A stretch of DNA of 64,000 nt from JAJFKX01 sp965230265 (GTDB lineage Bacteria > Pseudomonadota > Gammaproteobacteria > Xanthomonadales > Wenzhouxiangellaceae), in contig OZ245999.1 of NCBI GenBank assembly GCA_965230265.1, positions 3,038,001 through 3,102,000 on the forward strand. The letters run 5' to 3'. The notes beneath the pieces are model-generated. The model saw nothing but the letters and a program-made list of their open reading frames with translations, was not told where the DNA came from and did no database searches. Shown piece by piece: positions 43,942-52,284 of the stretch. The position numbers and the translations under genes are program-made. How positions within the stretch are numbered: position 1 is the first letter of the stretch; each line of letters opens with the position of its first letter.

Positions 43942-44772
43942 TTAACCGCGGCAATTTTGTTGATAAATTTCCAGTGCTTCTGGCATCCATTGTTCGAACT
44001 GACGAACACGGGTATTGCTGCTGGGGTGTGTAGACATAAACTCAGGCGGCGCCTGCCCGGCATTCTGGCCCATCCGCTGCCACAGTTTGGGCGCTTCACG
44101 AGGGTCAAAACAGGCCCTGGCAAGATAAATTAAACCGATATAGTCAGCCTCAGATTCATGATCACGCGAAAATGGCAATAACACACCAAACTTGGCACCG
44201 GCCCCCAGCGCAGCCATTACCATTTGCTGTTGACCTGGATCCATACCAGACACCGAGATGCCCGCGGCCATAGTACCCAGCTGCGTAAGCTTTTGATAAG
44301 CCATACGCTCAGCACCATGCCGGGCTATAGCGTGTGCGATTTCATGGCCCATAATCACTGCCAGACCATCAATGTTTTCTGCAATGGGTAAAATGCCGGT
44401 GTAGACGGCAACCTTGCCTCCAGGCAATGCAAAAGCATTGGCCTGATCAGACTGAATTAAGTTGTATTCCCAATCAAAACCAGGATCATCAGCAGCGGCA
44501 GCCTGCTCGATACGACGACCGATTGCACGAATGGCTTCCAACTGCTCGCCCCCTCTAACCACTTGAGACTGTGAAAGGATCTGCTGATAGGACTGCAAGC
44601 CCAGTGCTGCCTCTTGTTCACGGCTCATATCAACAATCTGTGAACGGCCAGTAACCGGCACTTCTTCCTGGTTGCTAAAATAGTAGTACAAACCATAAAT
44701 GGCAAACAGGATAATCGGCAGTAAGCGAAACCGCCCGCCGCGCCGTGCAGATGTGCGTCCGAATCGATTCAT
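43942..44772 (-). CDS. M48 metalloprotease, BepA/LoiP-like
   Basis: Envelope zinc protease of about 276 residues. Single N-terminal membrane or signal segment (LLPIILFAIYGLYYYF), then AFALPGGKVAVYTGIL, zinc motif HEIAHAIARHG, and third ligand region DHESEADYIGLIY, with the end STHPSSNTRVRQFEQW. BepA and LoiP act in outer-membrane protein assembly quality control. Different from the long M48 at 16.8 kb. Confidence 0.92.
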   Translation of the reverse strand: MNRFGRTSARRGGRFRLLPIILFAIYGLYYYFSNQEEVPVTGRSQIVDMSREQEAALGLQSYQQILSQSQVVRGGEQLEAIRAIGRRIEQAAAADDPGFDWEYNLIQSDQANAFALPGGKVAVYTGILPIAENIDGLAVIMGHEIAHAIARHGAERMAYQKLTQLGTMAAGISVSGMDPGQQQMVMAALGAGAKFGVLLPFSRDHESEADYIGLIYLARACFDPREAPKLWQRMGQNAGQAPPEFMSTHPSSNTRVRQFEQWMPEALEIYQQNCRG

Positions 44773-44917
44773 AGTGTTGTTTTTTGGTTGTCTGTATCCA
44801 AGTGTACCTCAGAATCCTCCAATATACCGTGGACTGACAGGCTGTGGCTTATCTGGATACACATTGCAACATACAAGCGGTATGCTTAGTCTAATACCTG
44901 ATGTTGTGGAGCACTTT

Positions 44918-45418
44918 ATGCACCTGCTATTACTCTTGCTAATCATGCTGGCCAATATCGCTTGTGCCGATGTACCCGCAGCTGCTGATCTACAGCATCC
45001 CATCAAAAATTATCAAACTGTTGATTCCAACCTTGCTACCGGCGGCAAACTGAGCCAACACAACCTACAGGAATTAAAAAACCTGGGGGTTGAACAGATT
45101 ATCGACTTACGCCGACCCGCTGAGGGTACAAAACAAGAACGTGACTGGAGCCAGCAAATGGGTATTGCGTACGCCAATTTCCCGGTCGGTCGGGAATTAC
45201 CGGATGACCAGTTAATTCATGATGTTGGTGTATTGCTTGATGCAGCCACCGATACACCCACAGTGTTGCACTGTGGTTCCGGGCATCGAGCAGGAATTGT
45301 TCTGGCTTTGTATCTATACCATCAAGGTATGCCGGCCGATGATGCTCTTGAACGCGCACGAGCAGCAGGGACTCGAGAAAATGGAATCGAAGCTTTGCGC
45401 AATAGAATGAAACAATAG
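44918..45418 (+). CDS. Exported dual-specificity-like phosphatase
   Basis: Signal peptide MHLLLLLLIMLANIACA, then a tyrosine-phosphatase fold of about 145 residues with the DUF442/DSP-like opening ATGGKLSQHNLQELKNLGVE, and the P-loop HCGSGHRAG (Cys-X5-Arg). The ATG at 44918 starts exactly at the signal peptide; a longer frame from 44699 overlaps the divergent M48 gene. Substrate unknown, periplasmic location inferred. Confidence 0.8.
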   Translation: MHLLLLLLIMLANIACADVPAAADLQHPIKNYQTVDSNLATGGKLSQHNLQELKNLGVEQIIDLRRPAEGTKQERDWSQQMGIAYANFPVGRELPDDQLIHDVGVLLDAATDTPTVLHCGSGHRAGIVLALYLYHQGMPADDALERARAAGTRENGIEALRNRMKQ

Positions 45419-45428
45419 CAGAGTAGAA

Positions 45429-45824
45429 CTACCCTTCAACATTGCCTTCAAGCTCACCGGTTTCACTTAGCCACAAATATAACGACAAATCATCACCGGA
45501 AAAATAATCATCTTCCGCCAGCCAGGGCTGTTCATAGTTATCGGCATCAAAATCAGAGTGGCTGAATTGATTGGGCAAGTACAGCATAACAACCGCCAAC
45601 GCAGCCAATGTCGCGGCTGCAATAGCTGGCCGCCAGTCAAATGGATTGAGCCGGTCAGACTGCTCGTTCATCAGCCTACTCAAGGCATTGGAACGATCTG
45701 CCCGTAGACGATCAACAACGCTGGCTGATAGGTTGGCCGTGGATTGATCGAGCAATTCACGAATGTTTTGCTCCAGTGAAACGTGGTTGTGATTGTCACT
45801 TTTTATTGACTGATCAGATTTCAT
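45429..45824 (-). CDS. Probable anti-sigma / DUF3619-like membrane protein
   Basis: About 131 residues: an N-terminal cytoplasmic helix pair (QNIRELLDQSTANLSASVVD RLRADRSNAL), one transmembrane segment (AIAAATLAALAVVMLYL), then an acidic periplasmic tail (LAEDDYFSGDDL). The layout and the four-base overlap with an upstream ECF sigma gene suggest an anti-sigma factor. The zinc-binding HxxxCxxC motif is absent. Confidence 0.7.
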   Translation of the reverse strand: MKSDQSIKSDNHNHVSLEQNIRELLDQSTANLSASVVDRLRADRSNALSRLMNEQSDRLNPFDWRPAIAAATLAALAVVMLYLPNQFSHSDFDADNYEQPWLAEDDYFSGDDLSLYLWLSETGELEGNVEG

Positions 45825-46468
45825 GATTTTACCTCGGTGCTCACCTTAGCCGATTCGAATGTGTTCAATGCCGCCCTCAATGCCGCACGGGCACGAGAGT
45901 AGTGCGTTTTTACACTGCCTACACTAATACCCATTGCAGAGGCGGTCTCAGCCTCACTCAAGCCTTCCCAGGCCCGTAATAAAAAGACTTGTTGCTGTTG
46001 CACACTAAGACGGCCCACAGCCAGATCCAGATACTCCATCTTATGTTCTGTATCCAACTGCTGCCAGGCCTCGGGAGCGGACTCAATAGCGTCTGGCTCA
46101 TAAGGTTTGTCTTTGTCATTATGATTGCCCATGTCACTGAATATACTTAACCAGCGACTGCGCACCTTGTGTCGCCGAAAGTGATCTCGCAAGCGGTTTT
46201 GTACCATTCGATAAAACAGCGGGGCGCGTTGCTCAGCTGGCCGTTGAGAATAACGGCGTACAAAGGCCAGCATAGCATCCTGTAATAAATCCAGTGATAG
46301 TTGTTCATTGTGCAAAGCGAACTGCAACATTCTGAATGCACGTGGCTGTACCTCTCTAAAAAAACCATCCAGCTCATTTCTGAGCTGGATGTCATCAGTA
46401 CCTTGTCGGCTGATTACAGAGGAGATTGGGAGCATATCGATACAACCAGTGCTTATCGGGCCTTTCAT
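45821..46468 (-). CDS. ECF-type RNA polymerase sigma factor
   Basis: About 215 residues with regions 2 (QPRAFRMLQFALHNEQLSLD, LLQDAMLAFVRRY, FYRMVQNRLRDHFRRH) and 4 (LSVQQQQVFLLRAWEGLSEA, ISVGSVKTHYSRARAAL). The linker between them is longer than usual. Several in-frame ATGs near the 5' end make the exact start uncertain; 46468 is 16 bases after the preceding gene's stop. Confidence 0.88.
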   Translation of the reverse strand: MKGPISTGCIDMLPISSVISRQGTDDIQLRNELDGFFREVQPRAFRMLQFALHNEQLSLDLLQDAMLAFVRRYSQRPAEQRAPLFYRMVQNRLRDHFRRHKVRSRWLSIFSDMGNHNDKDKPYEPDAIESAPEAWQQLDTEHKMEYLDLAVGRLSVQQQQVFLLRAWEGLSEAETASAMGISVGSVKTHYSRARAALRAALNTFESAKVSTEVKS

Positions 46469-46484
46469 GGGTTGTTGTTGGGGT

Positions 46485-47084
46485 TCAATGTCGCAAAATT
46501 CCGATGATGTGGCGCATCAGTTCTCGTGCTGGTCTGGGCAGCTGCTGCGGGGTAAAGACATTGCCATTAATAACTATCGTTCCTGACCATTTGCCCTGAC
46601 TCCCGGCTTGTCCGTCAGCACCAAAACCCTGATTATTCTGGTTGCGTGCACGCCCATCGACCACACTCAAATCAACCAGCTCCATTACCACATCAGCTTC
46701 ATTTCGTGGCAAATTTGTCAGGTTAATTTCACCATTGAAGACCGTGGTTCGAGAAACCCGCCGGGTAAAAAGACCAGTGTCTCCATCCACACTGGAAACC
46801 GCTCTGATCTGACCATTAATCATCGGCCCGTCAGTTTCTGGCTGAAAATTGGTAAAGGTAGCGCTGACATTAAATTCGCTGCCTGGGCGCTCAAATTCAC
46901 CTTGTCCAATGGTAACTGCCTTGCCACCATTGTCATCGGTCAAGGTGGTTTGCCGTTCTACCGTAACACCGGCAATGGTTTGCGAAGCAGACATCAGTAA
47001 AACCAACATGCTGATAATCACCAGCAGTTTGCCGCGTAGTTGATTAAGTGTCTGGTATTCGCTAAAGCTTGACCTGGATTTCAT
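46485..47084 (-). CDS. Exported protein heading the sigma-factor operon
   Basis: About 199 residues from the ATG at 47084 (AGGAC upstream). Signal peptide (LLVIISMLVLLMSASQTIAG), then an all-beta-looking domain with TVERQTTLTDDNGG, NGEINLTNLP, VVMELVDLSVVDG and a Gly/Asn rich turn region, ending PRPARELMRHIIGIL. Family not recognised. Its place as first gene before the sigma and anti-sigma genes suggests an envelope target or sensor of that system. Confidence 0.6.
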   Translation of the reverse strand: MKSRSSFSEYQTLNQLRGKLLVIISMLVLLMSASQTIAGVTVERQTTLTDDNGGKAVTIGQGEFERPGSEFNVSATFTNFQPETDGPMINGQIRAVSSVDGDTGLFTRRVSRTTVFNGEINLTNLPRNEADVVMELVDLSVVDGRARNQNNQGFGADGQAGSQGKWSGTIVINGNVFTPQQLPRPARELMRHIIGILRH

Positions 47085-47147
47085 AATTGTCCTGTTATCC
47101 CAATGAATGCTATACATACCTCATACAACGTTATCAAATCTATATGG

Positions 47148-47176
47148 TTGACATCATGCACAGCTAATTGTGATAT
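47148..47176 (+). promoter_or_regulatory. Sigma-70-type promoter of the Kbp gene
   Basis: TTGACA (47148-47153), 17-base spacer, TGATAT (47171-47176), about 100 bases before the start codon. Confidence 0.65.
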
Positions 47177-47276
47177 CCGCTAACAAGCCGTAACCTGCTT
47201 TTCCAGGGCGATTGTTCAACTTAAAAGGCGAATGGCGTTACAATTAAGATTCAAACAAACATAGCAGGAGTCACGC

Positions 47277-47774
47277 ATGGGCATGTTCGATTTTCTTAAA
47301 GGCAAAAAAAAGGCTGAACCCGTTGCCACCAAGCCACCCAGCCAGGTACTACGAGAAGCCGGGCTTGACCCCAGTACACTCAAGTTTGGTTTTGCTGCTG
47401 ATGGCAGTATTACCATCAGTGGCACTGCAGTCAGCGAAGCTGAGCGCAAACGTATCGTCAGCGTGGTTTCGGACATGCCCGGTGTCAGTGGTGTAAAAAG
47501 CGAGATCGAACTGGCTGCAGTTGGTGTTGAAACTGGCAGCACCGATAGCGCTGAAGCCACTATGAGCTCTGACCCGGAGCCTGAAGCACCAGCCGAAACA
47601 CCCGCAGAAGAAGGCAAAACTTATACGGTTGTCAGTGGTGATACTTTATGGAAAATTGCCAGCGATCATTACGGCAAAGGCAATGAGTACATGAAAATCT
47701 TTGAAGCCAACCGGGATATTCTGGATAACCCGGATAAAATTAAAGTTGGCCAGGTATTAAAAATCCCCGAGTAA
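47277..47774 (+). CDS. kbp: BON-LysM protein, Kbp (YgaU)-like
   Basis: About 165 residues. MGMFDFLKGKKKAEP opening, BON domain (about 28-80: LKFGFAADGSITISGTAVSE, VSDMPGVSGVKSEI), a linker rich in Glu, Ala and Pro, and a C-terminal LysM (TYTVVSGDTLWKIASDHYGK, KVGQVLKIPE). The Escherichia protein binds potassium in the cytoplasm. Usual length. AGGAG upstream supports the start. Confidence 0.93.
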   Translation: MGMFDFLKGKKKAEPVATKPPSQVLREAGLDPSTLKFGFAADGSITISGTAVSEAERKRIVSVVSDMPGVSGVKSEIELAAVGVETGSTDSAEATMSSDPEPEAPAETPAEEGKTYTVVSGDTLWKIASDHYGKGNEYMKIFEANRDILDNPDKIKVGQVLKIPE

Positions 47775-47863
47775 AATCAACATTATTTTTATTTGATGGG
47801 CGCAATGCGCCCATCTTTGCTTTGGTCTTTAGTGTTTTTAGCAGAACCTGTATTTAATCAAGC

Positions 47864-49690
47864 TCAGGTATTGGTTCTGGTTTCAGCTATCCAGTCATCT
47901 ACCACGCGTTCTAATAAGGTTAACGGCAAGGCACCGTTGCCCAGGATCTGATCATGGAACGCTTTGATATCAAACCGATCACCCAACATGGTCTTGGCTC
48001 GTTCACGTAATTCCAGAATCTTTATCATGCCCACTTTATAGGCCAGTGCCTGACCAGGGTTAACCAGGTAGCGTTCAATCTCAGCCACAACTTCATCTTC
48101 ACCCATGCCCGTATGCGTCATCATGTATTCAATGGCACGCTCACGGGACCAGCGTTTGTAATGCAGACCGGTATCTACTACCAAACGGACGCCGCGAAAC
48201 ATTTCTGCCTGTAAACGACCCAGGTTATCCAGTGGATCATCCTGATAACCCAACTCCCAGGCCAGTTGCTCGGAATACAATGCCCAGCCCTCGTTATAGG
48301 CAGTAAATGGCACCATTCTCCGGAACATTGGCAAACCTTCCAGTTTTTGAGTGATGGCAATCTGGAAATGATGACCGGGTATGCCCTCATGATAAGCCAG
48401 TGTACGCATACCAAAGCGAGGAATTTCCTCTACATTGCGTAAATTAGCAAAAAAAGCACCTTTGCGTTTGCCATCCAGTGATGGGGATTGATAGTAAGCC
48501 CCTGGCGCAGTTTCTTCAGAAAACTCAGGTACCCGCTTGACCTCGACACCGGTAACCGGACGCAAATTGAAGTATTGATCCATGGCTGGATCAATCTCGT
48601 CCAGAATGGTCTGATAGTCATTTAAAATCTGTTCACGGCCCGCATCACTATCCGGATAAAGCTGGTCAGGTCGCTTGGCCAATTGCTGTACCCGCTCACC
48701 GATGGTGCCTTCAAGCAGCCCTTCATTGATCAAAATCGTATTCATTTCCTGACCAATTCGCTCGACTTCACTGAGCCCCAGTTGATGGACTTGCTCCGGC
48801 GACATTTCGGTAGTGGTATGCTGGCGCACCTGATCAGCATAAAAAGCCACACCATCGGGCAAACGCCACACACCATCATTGCTGGTTACCTGTGGCAATA
48901 AACGTTGCAGATAGGTTTGCAGCTTATCGTAAGCAGGATAGACATCGTTTTCGATGCTGGCAATGACTTGTTTTTCAAGTTCGTCTTTTTCTATGGCTGA
49001 AAGTGACTCATCTGGGATTTCATTCAGTTTTCCCCTAAAACTGGTAAACAGCATATTTTCTGATGCTGGATCGCCAACAAAACCATCAATCTGATCAATC
49101 ACTTTTTCAACGGCAAAACGTGGTGGCACAATGCCATTGTCCTCGCGCAATTGCAGGCCTTCGATAACGCCATCGAACTGACGGGGAAACAACTTCAAGC
49201 GGGCAATATAGTGTTCTGCGTCGGTACCATCTTCAACCACATGCTGCTGTGCCATAAAGTTCGGCAAACTACTTTGTACGCCAAACATCTGGTTGACTGG
49301 AAAGCCATGCCACATCCAGTCTTCATTGTTAACTTGGGTTCCCATGAAGTAGTTAAACACATCATAGGACAATAGCTTCTGACCTTCATAATCTTCCCGG
49401 TCGTAGCGCTTAAAGACCTGATATTCGTCACGCCACTGCTGGAGTTGCTCGATAGTACCCTGCGGGCCAGTGTCACCCAGCTTGGCATTGTGACCTCTGA
49501 TCCCAATCGGCTCGAGCATACGCATACTGGTGAGCATTTCTGGATTTTGTAGCGCAAACTTGGCAAATACCCGGTTGTAGTACCAATCAAGTTTTACTGG
49601 CTTGAAATACCAGAAATTGACGAATAAGGCGCTGGCCACCAATAACAGCACCAGCAGGATGCCCCCAAACCACTTAAAGAATCTTTTCAT
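47864..49690 (-). CDS. DUF885-family metallopeptidase-like protein
   Basis: About 608 residues with an N-terminal membrane anchor or signal (GILLVLLLVASALFVNFWYF). The C-terminal half has the zinc-type motif HEGIPGHHFQIA with a downstream YNEGWALYSEQLAWELG supplying a glutamate ligand, as in DUF885 proteins annotated as M32-like carboxypeptidases. Probably periplasmic and anchored. Substrate unknown. Confidence 0.88.
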   Translation of the reverse strand: MKRFFKWFGGILLVLLLVASALFVNFWYFKPVKLDWYYNRVFAKFALQNPEMLTSMRMLEPIGIRGHNAKLGDTGPQGTIEQLQQWRDEYQVFKRYDREDYEGQKLLSYDVFNYFMGTQVNNEDWMWHGFPVNQMFGVQSSLPNFMAQQHVVEDGTDAEHYIARLKLFPRQFDGVIEGLQLREDNGIVPPRFAVEKVIDQIDGFVGDPASENMLFTSFRGKLNEIPDESLSAIEKDELEKQVIASIENDVYPAYDKLQTYLQRLLPQVTSNDGVWRLPDGVAFYADQVRQHTTTEMSPEQVHQLGLSEVERIGQEMNTILINEGLLEGTIGERVQQLAKRPDQLYPDSDAGREQILNDYQTILDEIDPAMDQYFNLRPVTGVEVKRVPEFSEETAPGAYYQSPSLDGKRKGAFFANLRNVEEIPRFGMRTLAYHEGIPGHHFQIAITQKLEGLPMFRRMVPFTAYNEGWALYSEQLAWELGYQDDPLDNLGRLQAEMFRGVRLVVDTGLHYKRWSRERAIEYMMTHTGMGEDEVVAEIERYLVNPGQALAYKVGMIKILELRERAKTMLGDRFDIKAFHDQILGNGALPLTLLERVVDDWIAETRTNT

Positions 49691-49806
49691 TATTTGTTTC
49701 CGCAGTCAGCAATCAACGATGGATAATCCGGCAAGGGTAACAATACCTGCAGTGGGTTACCATGGGCGTATAGTCATACTATTTGGAATCACTTCAATCG
49801 TTACTT

Positions 49807-50262
49807 ATGAATATTGTCAAAATATACAATCGCCTGTCCGGGCTGCCGGGCGGCAAAAAACTGTTTAGTCTGCTGGTTTGCTGGAATGCGCCTTACTTTG
49901 GAAGCATTTCACCGGTGTTTACCGACCTAAGACCCGGTTTGTCTGTTGCCAGAATTAAAAAACGCCGCAAAGTTCACAATCACATTAAAACCGTGCATGC
50001 CATTGCCTGCTGCAATCTATGCGAACTGGTGGCCGGTACCGCTATGGTGGCCAGTCTGCCCAAAAACCTGCGCTGGATCCCCAAGGGTATGGAGGTGCAA
50101 TACCTGCGCAAAGCGAAAACCGATTTATCGGCACGCTGTGAACCCGGTGAAATTAATCCGGATTTTAGCGGTGATTTGCCGCTGAATGTGAATGTTGTGG
50201 ATGCAGAAGGTGAGGTGGTGGTATCGGCGGTAATTACCATGTATATCAGTCAAAAAATTTAA
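49807..50262 (+). CDS. DUF4442 hotdog-fold protein
   Basis: About 151 residues resembling the DUF4442 family of thioesterase-like hotdog proteins: SLLVCWNAPYFGSISPVFTD, RRKVHNHIKTVHAIACCNLC, LVAGTAMVASLPKNLRWIP. ATG at 49807 preferred over a TTG at 49783. Activity on acyl-CoA is inferred from fold. Confidence 0.85.
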   Translation: MNIVKIYNRLSGLPGGKKLFSLLVCWNAPYFGSISPVFTDLRPGLSVARIKKRRKVHNHIKTVHAIACCNLCELVAGTAMVASLPKNLRWIPKGMEVQYLRKAKTDLSARCEPGEINPDFSGDLPLNVNVVDAEGEVVVSAVITMYISQKI

Positions 50263-50272
50263 TCTTTGAATT

Positions 50273-50306
50273 AAAAAAGCCCGTTATCCAACGGATAACG
50301 GGCTTT
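50273..50306. terminator. Bidirectional terminator
   Basis: AAAGCCCGTTATCC-AAC-GGATAACGGGCTTT, fourteen perfect pairs, between convergent genes. The A-rich flank on the left gives a T-tract on the minus strand. Confidence 0.85.
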
Positions 50307-50331
50307 CGACTTAACCGATATTACAGAGTAT

Positions 50332-51780
50332 TTACGGCAATGCTTCAAAGCCGTCTATAAAGAACTCTTCGCCCAGTTCTATTGGAAAGTTTACACTCCA
50401 ACCGATGTCCTCGAACAAATTTAAAGCCAGATCGACATCGTCAAACAGGCTAGCAGTAATGGCCGGTTCCATTAATAAGTTTGGAATGGCATCAGTGGTC
50501 CAGTGCGATACTGAAGAACCAGGCACTACCGGGTCAGGTGCGTGCATACGCAGGAAACCACCACTGGTACCTGCCTGTGTGGTTTCATCAAAACCCAGCG
50601 TGCCATTCACACCCGGTGCTGGCAATTGAGTTTCCAGAGTATCACCCAAGGCCTGAGAAATACCGATCGTGGGAATGGTAATGGCCGGGTCATCGCCACC
50701 CAATGGTGGTAGACCAGCTGGATCATTGTTGGAAATAATCACCGCTACCGCACCTGCATTCTGCGCATTAATGGTTTTGACGGTGAAGTTACAGTTTCCT
50801 CTTCTGATCAATGCAATGTTGCCATTAACCGCTGCTGCATTGGTTAATGGTTCGCAGCCGTCGGTACTGTCATCACCCGCACTGTCATTGGTCATAATGA
50901 CATCGCCAGTTAAACCTGCATCCGGCACGGCAGGACCAAAACCCGCCGTCATTGCTGGGAAGTCACCGGCAATCGCTGCAGGAGAATTAACCGTAAACTG
51001 TTGTGGATTACTAAGAAAACCCGGTGCTGCTGCATTGACACTGGGGCCATCCCATACAAGGTTCGGATCATTGATTGCGGAAGCCTGGCGTTGAGCCTGG
51101 GTTAAGTTAAGCCAGAAATCATTTTGATCGATATCAAACAGGAAGCTGGTCCAGATATCCGGGGTACCCATCAAAAAAGCACCCGTGGTATTGCTGGTGA
51201 ATGTCTGGAAACCCAGACCGTGGCCAATTTCATGTAAGACCACCGGTAATAATTCAATCCGATCAGCAGGTGAGTTGCCATCGACACCGTAATACCACCC
51301 CACCGAGCCGGAACAGCCAGTATCGATATCACTATTAAAGGTAGAATTAATTTCCGGCGTTGCACCATTCAGATCTACGCCCGCTAAACTGCTGGCCAAT
51401 GCAACGTTGTACAGCGTATTGGGCAGTGGTGCATTGGCAAAATCTGCAAACACGCTGGCGGCACCTGCAGAACCCAGGGTAGAGCCCATCATCGAACAGG
51501 CCTGAGGACTGAATTGCGCACTAACAATAATTTCGATGTCGCTATTCAACAGCTCGCCCCAGATGTCGGCAGCTGTTTGAAAAACAAACAAGCGCTGCTC
51601 ACCGAGAGTCACACCTGGGTTTCCACCCACTGGTGCAACCGGCGTTGGATCATTAAAACCTTCTGTAGGGCCATCGATGGTATTGGAAATGGAAATGACC
51701 GACTGCGCAAAAACTGCGCTGGTGGTAAGAGAAACAATAGACAGCAATGCTGCCTTAAGCAACAAGTTATATGATTTCAC
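50332..51780 (-). CDS. Exported metalloprotease with PA domain
   Basis: About 482 residues. Signal peptide (LLSIVSLTTSAVFAQ). The zinc motif HEIGHGLGF (residue about 189) has the metzincin form HExxHxxGx. A protease-associated domain is inserted later (LTNAAAVNGNIALIRRGNCNF, INAQNAGAVAVIISNNDP). C-terminal tail EFFIDGFEALP resembles the DGFE-type ending common on exported proteins of Lysobacter-related bacteria. The gene upstream is a small exported protein, probably a partner. Confidence 0.83.
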   Translation of the reverse strand: MKSYNLLLKAALLSIVSLTTSAVFAQSVISISNTIDGPTEGFNDPTPVAPVGGNPGVTLGEQRLFVFQTAADIWGELLNSDIEIIVSAQFSPQACSMMGSTLGSAGAASVFADFANAPLPNTLYNVALASSLAGVDLNGATPEINSTFNSDIDTGCSGSVGWYYGVDGNSPADRIELLPVVLHEIGHGLGFQTFTSNTTGAFLMGTPDIWTSFLFDIDQNDFWLNLTQAQRQASAINDPNLVWDGPSVNAAAPGFLSNPQQFTVNSPAAIAGDFPAMTAGFGPAVPDAGLTGDVIMTNDSAGDDSTDGCEPLTNAAAVNGNIALIRRGNCNFTVKTINAQNAGAVAVIISNNDPAGLPPLGGDDPAITIPTIGISQALGDTLETQLPAPGVNGTLGFDETTQAGTSGGFLRMHAPDPVVPGSSVSHWTTDAIPNLLMEPAITASLFDDVDLALNLFEDIGWSVNFPIELGEEFFIDGFEALP

Positions 51781-51792
51781 AATGCTGCCCCC

Positions 51793-52212
51793 TTATTGTA
51801 CGTCGCGTGTTTGATGCAGGCGCATATGCTCAACTGCATTCAAAGTATGCGGATGAGTGGTGCAATGCTGTTCCAGACCATTGGCGCCTGGTTTGACCAC
51901 CGAACTCATTTGATAACGGCCCTGCAAATCAATCATTTTTGTGCCATCAGGCAATACCACAAGTTCCAGGCCGGCATCCGAAAAATTGATTGCATCTTGT
52001 TGCAGCGCTCTGGCAATATGGGGAGGTGGTACTGTTAACTCACCGGTTTCTGGATCACGGTAATACAGCAAACCAGGGCTGAGTTGTGTGGCTTGAGCAC
52101 TCTGCAGATCTTTTGCTGCATCTTGCGAGGGTTCTTCAATCTGCTGCTCTTGAGCTGACAGGAAAGTTGCTGCATGCAACATAGACAAAAAAATAATTGC
52201 CTTTAAAAACAT
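51793..52212 (-). CDS. Small exported protein upstream of the metalloprotease
   Basis: About 139 residues with a signal peptide (IIFLSMLHAATFLSAQ). The mature part has YYRDPETGELTVPPPHIARAL, then LVVLPDGTKMIDLQGRYQMS and a His-rich end (EQHCTTHPHTLN). The gap to the protease is 12 bases. Family not recognised; a chaperone, inhibitor or substrate of the protease is possible from position. Confidence 0.65.
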   Translation of the reverse strand: MFLKAIIFLSMLHAATFLSAQEQQIEEPSQDAAKDLQSAQATQLSPGLLYYRDPETGELTVPPPHIARALQQDAINFSDAGLELVVLPDGTKMIDLQGRYQMSSVVKPGANGLEQHCTTHPHTLNAVEHMRLHQTRDVQ

Positions 52213-52284
52213 AGGCTACTCCTTGAGATTGGCTGGAAGTTAACAGCGTTACTCAATATAAAGAACGGACTCACCGCTAAATGA

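Noticed and set aside
46358..46395. Inverted repeat ATCCAGCTCA...TGAGCTGGAT
   Set aside because: It lies inside the coding sequence of the sigma factor and can be explained by codon content; no independent evidence of function.
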